From: JAVWMQ01 sp036637375
GTDB lineage: Bacteria > Bacillota > Clostridia > Peptostreptococcales > Anaerovoracaceae
Assembly: GCA_036637375.1 (NCBI GenBank)
Contig: JAVWMQ010000031.1
Coordinates: 1 to 21,293, forward strand
Reading direction: 5' to 3'
DNA: 21,293 bases
Below are positions 8,043 through 14,690 of the stretch, piece by piece. The position numbers and the translations under genes are program-made. Position 1 is the stretch's first letter, and every line of letters starts with the position of its first letter. The notes below the pieces were generated by a model. That model worked only from the letters and a program-made list of their open reading frames with translations. It made no database searches and was not told the origin of the DNA.

Positions 8043-8071
8043 ATTGTACTATTTTTTTGTATTATTAACAA
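8043..8071 (-). promoter_or_regulatory. Promoter of the mtnA-eamA-eamA-scpA-scpB operon
   Basis: On the minus strand a -35 TTGTTA (8071..8066, 4/6), a 17-base spacer and a -10 TACAAT (8048..8043, 5/6) lie 31 bases before the mtnA ATG. It is the only promoter I can see for the five genes. Confidence 0.65.
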
Positions 8072-8093
8072 GGTTATGTGCCAGTACCATACC

Positions 8094-8123
8094 AAAAAAG
8101 AAGTGCTACTAAATAGCACTTCT
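8094..8123 (-). terminator. Terminator of groES-groEL-putP
   Basis: A 10-bp stem (8123..8114 with 8108..8099, CTAAA loop) is followed on the minus strand by a T-run complementary to the A's at 8094-8099. It lies 26 bases after the putP stop. Confidence 0.85.
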
Positions 8124-8148
8124 CATTGTTAGATTAAATTTATTATAC

Positions 8149-9618
8149 TTATTTGCTGTACTTGCCTACGGCATCAAATTCTTCCATCATTTCATCTGAA
8201 GCTTTAGTCAATAGACTTACAACGATTATCACTATAGATGAAGCGATAAATCCTGGAATAATCTCATAAACATCAAAGATACCTCCATCATTTAGGAACC
8301 ATATTATATCCACAACACCACCAGTTATCATGCCGGAAATGGCAGCTGGAAGCGTCATTCTCCTAAAGAATAGTGCAAATAATATCATAGGTCCAAAAGC
8401 TGAACCAAAGCCTCCCCAGGCTGATGCAACAAGTCCAAATACAGAACTTTCTGGGTTAAATGCTAGAATTATAGCAATAACAGAAACCAATATTACCGAA
8501 ACTCTGTTCACCCATACCATTTCTCTTTCTGTTGCATTTTTTCTTATAAATAATTTGTACATATCTGATGACATAGATGATGATGCCACTAGCAATTGTG
8601 AGCTTGCTGTACTCATTATCGCTCCAAGTATTGCAGTCATTAATAAGCCTGAAACAACTGGATTAAACATATCATTTATCATTCTCATAAATACTGTTTC
8701 GCCATCAGCTAAATTAGGGTACATAGCCTTGCCAATTACACCTACTGCAATTGCTGCAAATAAAGTAATTGTAACCCATATAACAGCAATTCGTCTTGAA
8801 TACTTAATCTGCTCAGGTGATTCAATAGCCATAAACCTAACTAGAATGTGTGGTTGTCCAAAGTATCCAAGGCCCCAGCCAAGAGATGAAGCAATTAGCA
8901 TAGTATTGATATGACCTGATGCCTTAGGAAAAAGTCCTAAAGTTTCAGGGGTCAGCTGTTCAAGTCGCCCAGCCAAACCATCTATACCACCCATATTAAA
9001 CATTGCAACAGCTGGCACAATTATTAAAGCAAAGAACATTGTGACACCCATAATAGTATCTGTAGAGCAAACTGCGTTAAATCCACCGAGAGTTGTATAA
9101 ACAAGTATTATACCTGCCATAATCAACAGTCCAGTTGTATAGTCTATGCCAAATATTGTGTTAAATAGCTTACCTCCCGCTGCAAACTGTGAAGATGTAT
9201 AAACCAAAAAGAATATTACTATAAATATTCCAGATACTACTCTCAAAATGTGTTTAGTATCTCTAAATCTGTTTTCAAAAAAGTCTGGCAAGGTTATTGC
9301 ATCGTTAGATACATAAGTATATTTCCTTAGCCTTTTTGCTACAAATAGCCAATTCAAATATGTTCCAAGCCATAAACCTATGGCTGTCCATATTGCTTCT
9401 ATTGTCCCTTCATAGACTATGTATGCAACCCCTGGAAGTCCTATTAAAAGCCATCCACTCATATCTGATGCCTGTGCTGACATAGCTGTTATCCAGCTAT
9501 TTAAGGATCTCCCACCAAGTACATAGTCTGCAACATCATCAGTCTTTTTGTAATGTTTAAAGCCAATTAAAACCATTAGCCCAAGGTATAGCGTAAATAT
9601 TATTGCAACAATATTCAT
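8149..9618 (-). CDS. putP: Sodium/proline symporter
   Basis: This Na+/solute symporter (SSS family) imports proline for nutrition, Stickland fermentation or osmoprotection. The 489 residues form about 13 membrane helices. YVLGGRSLNSWITAMSAQ followed by ASDMSGWLLIGLPG is nearly the same as in Escherichia coli PutP, and Asp52 and Ser54 correspond to its Na+-binding Asp55 and Ser57. NDAITLPDFFENRF also matches. The ATG lies one base after the groEL stop. No good ribosome binding site is visible, only a GGA about ten bases upstream, so coupling to groEL translation is likely. This puts a transporter in a heat-shock operon, which is unusual. Confidence 0.93.
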   Translation of the reverse strand: MNIVAIIFTLYLGLMVLIGFKHYKKTDDVADYVLGGRSLNSWITAMSAQASDMSGWLLIGLPGVAYIVYEGTIEAIWTAIGLWLGTYLNWLFVAKRLRKYTYVSNDAITLPDFFENRFRDTKHILRVVSGIFIVIFFLVYTSSQFAAGGKLFNTIFGIDYTTGLLIMAGIILVYTTLGGFNAVCSTDTIMGVTMFFALIIVPAVAMFNMGGIDGLAGRLEQLTPETLGLFPKASGHINTMLIASSLGWGLGYFGQPHILVRFMAIESPEQIKYSRRIAVIWVTITLFAAIAVGVIGKAMYPNLADGETVFMRMINDMFNPVVSGLLMTAILGAIMSTASSQLLVASSSMSSDMYKLFIRKNATEREMVWVNRVSVILVSVIAIILAFNPESSVFGLVASAWGGFGSAFGPMILFALFFRRMTLPAAISGMITGGVVDIIWFLNDGGIFDVYEIIPGFIASSIVIIVVSLLTKASDEMMEEFDAVGKYSK

Positions 9619-9619
9619 A

Positions 9620-11248
9620 TTACATCATTCCTGGCATTCCGCCCATGCCTTGTGGCATCATTGGTGCTTCATCAGATTTAATATCAACTACTCCTGCTTC
9701 TGTTGTTAGTAACATTGCAGATGCACTTGCTGCGTTTTGTAGTGCTGATCTAGTTACCTTTGCAGGGTCAACAATACCAGCAGACATCATATCCATATAT
9801 TCTTCATTAAATGCGTTAAATCCAGTTCCAACCTTGCTGCTCTTTACTTTTTCCACAACAACGCTTCCCTCAAATCCAGCGTTTTCTGCAATCTGTCTAA
9901 CAGGTTCTTCTAATGCTCTCATTATAATTGTAGCCCCTGTCTTTTCATCGCCACTAAGACCTTTTACATACTTAGCTACTGCTGGAATTGCATTTGCAAG
10001 AGCAACACCACCACCAGCAACAATACCTTCTTCAACACCTGCTTTAGTAGCATTTAATGCATCTTCAATTCTAAGCTTCTTTTCTTTTAGCTCAGTTTCA
10101 GTAGCTGCACCAACTTTAATAACGGCAACACCACCACTTAATTTCGCAAGTCTTTCTTGTAGTTTCTCTTTTTCAAATTCAGATGTAGTATCTGCAATTA
10201 GCATTTTGATCTGGGCAATTCGTGCATCAATCTCATCTTTTGCTCCAGCTCCACCAACAATAACAGTGTTTTCCTTGTCAACTTTTGCTGTTGCTGCAAC
10301 ACCTAGCATATCTAATGTTACTTCTTTGATATCATATCCTAGTTCTTCTGAAATAACTGTACCACCAGTTAGAATTGCAATATCTTCTAATAAAGCTTTT
10401 CTTCTATCTCCAAATCCTGGAGCCTTTACTGCCACACAATCAAATGTTCCTCTTAACTTATTTACAACTAGAGTCGCTAGAGCTTCTCCTTCAATATCAT
10501 CTGCAATAATTAAAAGCTTTTTGTTTGCCTGAATTGCTTGCTCTAGTAAAGGCAATAATTCCTGAATGTTTGAAATCTTTTTGTCTGTTATTAAGATTGT
10601 TGGGTTTTCAACCACTGCTTCCATCTTTTCTGCATCTGTTGACATATATGGGCTTAGGTAACCTCTGTCAAACTGCATTCCTTCAACAACCTCAAGAGTT
10701 GTTCCCATAGATCTACTTTCTTCTACAGTTATTACTCCGTCTTTGCCAACCTTTTCCATTGCTTCTGCAATTAATTCTCCAATGTTATCATCAGCAGAAG
10801 AAACAGCAGCAACCTGTGCTATGCTTTCCTTTGTTGATACTTCTTTTGCATTGTTTTTGATTTCTTCAACTGCTACTTCAACTGCACCCTTGATTCCTTT
10901 TTGTAAAATCATTGGATTTGCACCTGCTGCAACGTTCTTGAATCCTTCTTTAATTATAATCTGAGCCAAAAGTGTAGCTGTTGTTGTTCCATCACCTGCA
11001 ACGTCATTGGTTTTAGTTGCAACTTCTTTTACTAGCTGAGCTCCCATATTTTCAACTGCATCTTCAAGTTCAATTTCTTTTGCAATTGTTACCCCATCAT
11101 TTGTAATTAGTGGTGCCCCAAACTTTTTCTCTAATAAAACATTTCTACCTTTTGGTCCTAATGTTATTTTAACTGTGTTTGCAAGTTTATCAACTCCTGC
11201 TTGAAGTTTTCTTCTCGCATCTTCTCCGTAATGTAATTCCTTTGCCAT
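9620..11248 (-). CDS. groL: Chaperonin GroEL
   Basis: GroEL forms the 14-subunit cage that folds proteins with ATP and the GroES lid. The 542-residue sequence is complete and canonical: the ATP-binding stretch ITLGPKGRNVLL, Asp51 in NDGVTIAKE, GDGTTTATLLA with Asp86, VEEGIVAGGGVAL, and a C-terminal GGMPGMM tail. A strong AAGGAGG precedes the ATG, 11 bases after the groES stop. It is co-transcribed with groES from the CIRCE-controlled promoter, and no terminator separates it from putP. Confidence 0.98.
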   Translation of the reverse strand: MAKELHYGEDARRKLQAGVDKLANTVKITLGPKGRNVLLEKKFGAPLITNDGVTIAKEIELEDAVENMGAQLVKEVATKTNDVAGDGTTTATLLAQIIIKEGFKNVAAGANPMILQKGIKGAVEVAVEEIKNNAKEVSTKESIAQVAAVSSADDNIGELIAEAMEKVGKDGVITVEESRSMGTTLEVVEGMQFDRGYLSPYMSTDAEKMEAVVENPTILITDKKISNIQELLPLLEQAIQANKKLLIIADDIEGEALATLVVNKLRGTFDCVAVKAPGFGDRRKALLEDIAILTGGTVISEELGYDIKEVTLDMLGVAATAKVDKENTVIVGGAGAKDEIDARIAQIKMLIADTTSEFEKEKLQERLAKLSGGVAVIKVGAATETELKEKKLRIEDALNATKAGVEEGIVAGGGVALANAIPAVAKYVKGLSGDEKTGATIIMRALEEPVRQIAENAGFEGSVVVEKVKSSKVGTGFNAFNEEYMDMMSAGIVDPAKVTRSALQNAASASAMLLTTEAGVVDIKSDEAPMMPQGMGGMPGMM

Positions 11249-11259
11249 TTCTTACCTCC

Positions 11260-11538
11260 TTATTCTACAACTGCCAAAATATCCTTTTGACCTAAGATTA
11301 AATAAGTTTCTCCCATATATTTTACTTCTACGCCTGCATACTGGGCAAAAATTACTGAATCATCAACCTTAACTTCCATTTTCACTTCATCAGTTCCTGG
11401 TCCTACAGCAATAACCTGCGCCATATGTGGCATTTCCTTTGCCTGTCCTGGCAAAACAATACCGCTTGCAGTTTTTTCTTCTGCTTGGGCTCTCTTAACT
11501 ATTATTCTGTCTCCTAGTGGTCTCATTCCAAAACTCAT
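11260..11538 (-). CDS. groS: Co-chaperonin GroES
   Basis: GroES is the heptameric lid of GroEL. The 92-residue protein shows RPLGDRIIVKRAQAEEKT at the N-terminus, the mobile-loop sequence TASGIVLPGQA, and the end KYMGETYLILGQKDILAVVE. GGAGGAA lies just before the ATG at 11538. A start at the second Met (four codons in) would match the family N-terminus better, but the ribosome binding site supports the first. It is the first gene of the CIRCE operon. Confidence 0.97.
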   Translation of the reverse strand: MSFGMRPLGDRIIVKRAQAEEKTASGIVLPGQAKEMPHMAQVIAVGPGTDEVKMEVKVDDSVIFAQYAGVEVKYMGETYLILGQKDILAVVE

Positions 11539-11562
11539 TTTTCATTCCTCCGTTTAATTGTA

Positions 11563-11589
11563 TTAGCACTCTATTTGTTAGAGTGCTAA
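11563..11589. promoter_or_regulatory. CIRCE operator (HrcA binding site)
   Basis: A perfect inverted repeat TTAGCACTC, nine bases, GAGTGCTAA, identical to the CIRCE consensus. It lies between the groES -10 and the groES start codon, at and just after the expected transcription start, where bound HrcA represses. hrcA itself is not in the window. Confidence 0.98.
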
Positions 11590-11594
11590 TTACT

Positions 11595-11622
11595 ATTTTA
11601 ATCATTTTTCATTCAATGTCAA
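11595..11622 (-). promoter_or_regulatory. Sigma-A promoter of groES-groEL
   Basis: On the minus strand a perfect -35 TTGACA (11622..11617), a 16-base spacer and a -10 TAAAAT (11600..11595, 5/6) sit directly upstream of CIRCE. The -35 begins only 11 bases after the ogg stop, and no terminator separates them, so read-through from ogg is possible. Confidence 0.85.
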
Positions 11623-11633
11623 CCCTATTTACC

Positions 11634-12665
11634 CTATTTTTTTCTCTCTACAGGCTTAAATTCAGGTCCTCGTTTATACTGTTTAACAGGGCGCTCCTCC
11701 CTATCAAAGCTTGAAAATTTCCTATCTGTTTTCGGTTTCTTTGGTTCTAGCTCTCTTGCTGCCATTTTTTCTTTTAATTCTTTTTCCCTCTGATCTCTAA
11801 GTTCAGCTTCTCTACCAGTTCTCATGTAATAAAACAAGTATTGCTGAGCTATCCCTGCATTCTTACCAAAGTTTTCAATTGCAAAGAACTCCATTGCAGA
11901 AGTATTTTCCTCCTCAATCCCATATAGTTCGTGCATAACTTTTTTGACCCATGTATCAATTGGGAAGGCATCTTTCTTCTTCATTGAAAATAGAAGTATG
12001 CAGTTTGCTACTTTAGGGCCAACTCCAGAAAATTTATTAACATACTCAAAAGCTTCCTCAGTTGGTACATCTTCATCTGCCAAAGCTTTGATTTTGTCAA
12101 TTCCATCTTCAACAACTTTTTTTGCTGTTTCAATTAAATACTTAGCTCTATACCCTAAGCCACATATAGTTAAATCATCCAAAGTTAGTTCTGCAACTAC
12201 CTCAGGAGAAGGGAAAGTGTAATAATCCTTACCCATAAATCTATCTATCTTCTGTCCATAGTTTTTTGCCAAAGCTTCAATACTACCTTTAATTCTTGGA
12301 ATATTGTTGTTTGCAGAGATAATAAATGATGCTATTGTCTCCCAAATTTCTTGATTAAGTATTCTAATTCCATATCCTGATAATATTGCCTTTTTCATTA
12401 TATCGTCATCTCTGCTAATTTCGTTTTTGATTGCATCATAATCAGTATCAAAATCAAAGTAATCTCTCCAAATAGACTCAAATTCATCTACATTTGTATT
12501 AGTAAGGGTAATACTCTTGCCTGCAGCAAAAACATTGATTACCTTTCCAAATGCAGCGCCTGTATAGCTTCCATCACTTTCCTTATTCCATCTAAAACAC
12601 TGTCCACACTCAAAAATATGTTCAGGGTTAAAATCTCTTACGTCTTCTAAAATTATCTTACTCAT
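11634..12665 (-). CDS. ogg: 8-oxoguanine DNA glycosylase/AP lyase (OGG family) with basic tail
   Basis: The enzyme removes 8-oxoguanine from DNA and nicks the abasic site. An OGG-type N-terminal domain (residues 1 to about 115, FECGQCFRWNK) precedes an HhH-GPD domain with the hairpin FSGVGPKVANCILLF. Lys218 is the expected Schiff-base lysine and Asp237 in AFPIDTW the catalytic aspartate, so a bifunctional enzyme is predicted. About 55 residues at the C-terminus (from roughly 288) are rich in Lys, Arg and Glu with low complexity and look disordered; this tail is longer than I expect for the family. The start overlaps the stop of the upstream P-loop gene as ATGA, indicating coupling. No terminator follows before the groES promoter. 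Confidence 0.9.
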   Translation of the reverse strand: MSKIILEDVRDFNPEHIFECGQCFRWNKESDGSYTGAAFGKVINVFAAGKSITLTNTNVDEFESIWRDYFDFDTDYDAIKNEISRDDDIMKKAILSGYGIRILNQEIWETIASFIISANNNIPRIKGSIEALAKNYGQKIDRFMGKDYYTFPSPEVVAELTLDDLTICGLGYRAKYLIETAKKVVEDGIDKIKALADEDVPTEEAFEYVNKFSGVGPKVANCILLFSMKKKDAFPIDTWVKKVMHELYGIEEENTSAMEFFAIENFGKNAGIAQQYLFYYMRTGREAELRDQREKELKEKMAARELEPKKPKTDRKFSSFDREERPVKQYKRGPEFKPVERKK

Positions 12666-13471
12666 GCTATACCTCTCACTTCTATATTTATTTCATTAAT
12701 GTTGAACGCTGTCATTTCCTCAATCATATGAGCGCTTCTCTTTTGTAGTTCCTTGGCAACTTCAACTAAATTCATATCTCTATCTATTATTGCAAATACT
12801 TTTATGTCCAATGTACCATTATTATTATCTGCTATAGTCCTAACTATTTCGTTTGCACCTGGAATGCTAATTGCTGTGCACTTTATTATATCACTAATTA
12901 CCTTATCTGATATAATATATTCTCCCAAATAACTATAAGTCGGTCTTACTACGGATTTTTCACTAAATCCACCCTTTGCAGCTGGTCCCATACTTTTAAA
13001 AATTCTAAGTGGGCTGATGAAATATCCTGAAAACTGATGTTTTAATTGAAAAGTCGGTACTGGAACAACGTGTTTACCTTGCACATGCCTTTGTTTTTCT
13101 GCAATCTTTCTTTCATTTTCAGTAGTAATATCTACTATATAAATCGTTTCATCAATCTTTTCAAGTCCAAGTCTATTGCAAATTTTATTAACCATACCAT
13201 CTGAGGTACCTATTAACAAAATACTCCTTGGGTTTGTCTTTTTTATTTTTGAAGCAACTTCGTTTCTATGTTCCTCATCGTTAAACAAGGCAGTTTTAAC
13301 CGCACCAATTTTGGTAGTCTCTCTCTTTGCAGACTTTCCAGCCTTTGCATTACCCCTATATATGTACAATCCATCATCAATTATACTCTCAATATTCCTA
13401 TCTTTGCACACATTTATAGCTTGATAGCTTTTACCTGTTCCAGATTTTCCTACAAGTGCGTATACTTTCAT
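12662..13471 (-). CDS. P-loop NTP-binding protein with Asp23/Gls24-like C-terminal domain
   Basis: The 269-residue protein begins with a Walker A loop GKSGTGKS (residues 8-15) after a short beta strand, and the first ~115 residues look like a compact P-loop fold with ILLIGTSD at 84-91. Residues about 180-269 resemble the Asp23/Gls24 (DUF322) envelope-stress family: a YLGEYIISDKVISDI start, then LDIKVFAIIDRDMNLVEVAK, ELQKRSAHMIEEMTAFNI and INIEVRGI. The frame is open from a TTG at 13486, but GGGAGA (13484..13479) fits ATG 13471, and this start leads straight into the P-loop strand. The stop overlaps ogg (ATGA). The function is unknown; the Asp23 assignment is by eye and should be checked by a profile search. 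Confidence 0.7.
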   Translation of the reverse strand: MKVYALVGKSGTGKSYQAINVCKDRNIESIIDDGLYIYRGNAKAGKSAKRETTKIGAVKTALFNDEEHRNEVASKIKKTNPRSILLIGTSDGMVNKICNRLGLEKIDETIYIVDITTENERKIAEKQRHVQGKHVVPVPTFQLKHQFSGYFISPLRIFKSMGPAAKGGFSEKSVVRPTYSYLGEYIISDKVISDIIKCTAISIPGANEIVRTIADNNNGTLDIKVFAIIDRDMNLVEVAKELQKRSAHMIEEMTAFNINEINIEVRGIA

Positions 13472-13472
13472 C

Positions 13473-13501
13473 TTTACATCTCCCAAATACTCTGTTATAA
13501 T
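13473..13501 (+). promoter_or_regulatory. Promoter of the ferredoxin gene, overlapping the divergent gene's ribosome binding site
   Basis: A -35 TTTACA (13473-13478, 5/6), a 17-base spacer and a perfect -10 TATAAT (13496-13501) with a TG extension (13493-13494). The -35 lies between the ribosome binding site and the ATG of the leftward P-loop gene, so transcripts of the two genes must overlap at their 5' ends. Confidence 0.75.
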
Positions 13502-13510
13502 TCTTTTATA

Positions 13511-13524
13511 TTAAGATATCTTAA
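13511..13524. promoter_or_regulatory. 14-bp perfect palindrome at the ferredoxin transcription start
   Basis: TTAAGATATCTTAA is fully symmetric and begins about 10 bases after the ferredoxin -10, just before the AGGAGG at 13526-13531. A bound repressor would cover the start site, or the RNA could form a short hairpin. It does not match the Rex consensus. The role is inferred from position only. Confidence 0.4.
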
Positions 13525-13539
13525 AAGGAGGAAAACAAA

Positions 13540-13710
13540 ATGGCTTACAAAATTGGCGAAGAATGCATCAACTGTGGCGTTTGTGCTGCAGAGTGTCCAG
13601 TAGAAGCTATCTCTGAAGGAGATGGCCTACACGTAATCGAAGGCGAAAAATGCATCGATTGCGGAGCATGTGCTGAAGCATGCCCAGTAGACGCACCTAA
13701 AGCTGAATAA
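13540..13710 (+). CDS. 2[4Fe-4S] ferredoxin, clostridial type
   Basis: A 56-residue electron carrier of fermentative metabolism, cytoplasmic. Two CxxCxxCxxxCP motifs bind two 4Fe-4S clusters: Cys9, 12, 15, 19 and Cys38, 41, 44, 48. The length and the two-fold internal repeat match clostridial ferredoxins. AGGAGG (13526-13531) is 8 bases before the ATG. It has its own promoter and a strong terminator, so it is monocistronic. The gene is easily missed because of its size. The codons look well biased, as expected for an abundant protein. Confidence 0.96.
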   Translation: MAYKIGEECINCGVCAAECPVEAISEGDGLHVIEGEKCIDCGACAEACPVDAPKAE

Positions 13711-13730
13711 TTTCATTATCCAGTAGAATT

Positions 13731-13764
13731 AATAACCGTTTCCTTGGAAACGGTTATTTTTTTT
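13731..13764 (+). terminator. Terminator of the ferredoxin gene
   Basis: A 12-bp stem (13731-13742 with 13747-13758) with a CTTG loop is followed by a run of eight T's (13757-13764). On the minus strand the tail is poor in T, so it would be a weaker terminator for rex. Confidence 0.92.
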
Positions 13765-13771
13765 ATACCTA

Positions 13772-14404
13772 TTATTTCTTTGACATGTGATAAGCCAATG
13801 AATGTAAGCTATCACTTAAATGTACGTTTTCAATTGAAACCTGTGTTGGCACTTCAATATCAACTGGAGCGAAGTTCCATATACCCCTAACACCAGCAAA
13901 GCACATCTTGTCTGCAACCTCTTGTGCATTCTCTTTTGTTGTACATATTATACCAATATCAATTTTGTTTTCTTCAATGTATTCCACAATATCTTCATAA
14001 TCTAAAACTTCAATATCATTAATTTTAAGCCCGATCAATCTAGGGTTTACTTCAAATATTGCTTTTACTAAAAATCCTGATTTGTAATAGTACGTGTAAT
14101 TTGCAATTGCCTGACCCAGGTTACCAGATCCTACAATTATCAGCTTATACTGCCTATCAAGCCCTAATATAGCGCTAATTTCGTTATATAAATCAGCAAC
14201 ATTATAACCGTAGCCCTGCTGGCCAAAGCCACCAAAGTTGTTAAGGTCTTGTCTAATTTGCGATGCAGTATATCCAATTAAATTACTAAATTCATTAGAA
14301 GATATTTTGTCGACACCTTTTTTCTGCAGCTCCTTTAAGTATCTCCTATATCTTGGAAGCCTCTTTATTACTGCATTAGAAATCTTTGCGTCTTTCTTAA
14401 TCAT
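13772..14404 (-). CDS. rex: Redox-sensing transcriptional repressor Rex
   Basis: Rex senses the NADH/NAD+ ratio and represses fermentation and NADH-oxidation genes. The 210-residue protein has an N-terminal winged helix (about 1-80, with TASQIRQDLNNFG and GQQGYGYNV) and a Rossmann domain with GSGNLG (92-97), plus the C-terminal swapped helix VSIENVHLSDSLHSLAYHM. It is the last gene of the leftward cluster and its ATG follows the acpP stop (TAG) directly. AAGGGA inside acpP acts as ribosome binding site. Its linkage to the t6A genes and ABC-F recalls ydiH in Bacillus subtilis. Confidence 0.95.
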   Translation of the reverse strand: MIKKDAKISNAVIKRLPRYRRYLKELQKKGVDKISSNEFSNLIGYTASQIRQDLNNFGGFGQQGYGYNVADLYNEISAILGLDRQYKLIIVGSGNLGQAIANYTYYYKSGFLVKAIFEVNPRLIGLKINDIEVLDYEDIVEYIEENKIDIGIICTTKENAQEVADKMCFAGVRGIWNFAPVDIEVPTQVSIENVHLSDSLHSLAYHMSKK

Positions 14405-14632
14405 CTAAATATTCCCTTCAACATAGTTTACTAAATCTGCCACTGTATGGAACTTTTCTGCTTCCTCATCAGGAATTTCAAATTCATATTCTTCTTCGAT
14501 TGCCATAATTATTTCAACCGCATCTAGTGAGTCTGCTTCTAAGTCCTTCATTAAATTTGTATCCATAGATACGCTGTTTTCATCAACACCTAGCTGTTCT
14601 ACAATAATCTCTTTAATTTTATCAAAAATCAT
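14405..14632 (-). CDS. acpP: Acyl carrier protein
   Basis: A 75-residue acidic four-helix protein with the phosphopantetheine site Ser35 in EADSLDAVE. It carries growing acyl chains in fatty-acid synthesis. GGAGG lies 7 bases before the ATG. It sits apart from any fab gene, between the ABC-F gene and rex, so it could be the main ACP or a second, dedicated one; the sequence, including the canonical DSLDAVEI helix, fits the housekeeping type. A promoter overlapping the end of the ABC-F gene could drive acpP-rex separately. Confidence 0.93.
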   Translation of the reverse strand: MIFDKIKEIIVEQLGVDENSVSMDTNLMKDLEADSLDAVEIIMAIEEEYEFEIPDEEAEKFHTVADLVNYVEGNI

Positions 14633-14661
14633 AATTTTTCCTCCATTCTTAAACTGTTATA

Positions 14662-14690
14662 ATTATAATTTACTACTACTCGTATTGCAA
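14662..14690 (-). promoter_or_regulatory. Internal promoter for acpP-rex
   Basis: On the minus strand a -35 TTGCAA (14690..14685, 4/6), a 17-base spacer and a perfect -10 TATAAT (14667..14662). The -35 lies within the last codons of the ABC-F gene. It would allow acpP and rex to be expressed independently of the tsaE cluster. Confidence 0.6.

Noticed and set aside
8054..8071. Rex operator at the mtnA promoter (TTGTTAA half-site)
   Set aside because: Only the left half matches TTGTTAAnnnnTTAACAA; the right half fits at about four of seven positions, and the half-site coincides with the -35 box.
8330..8914. 194-codon open frame opposite putP
   Set aside because: Antisense to a clear PutP with a composition lacking any recognisable domain; a shadow of the coding strand.
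9603..10532. Long open frame of 309 codons on the plus strand opposite groEL
   Set aside because: It is antisense to a complete, highly conserved groEL. Its Ser/Ala/Pro/Thr-rich composition is what the codon bias of groEL yields on the opposite strand, and no ribosome binding site or promoter was seen.
13511..13524. Rex site upstream of ferredoxin
   Set aside because: The palindrome TTAAGATATCTTAA lacks the TTGT/ACAA arms and the spacing of Rex sites.
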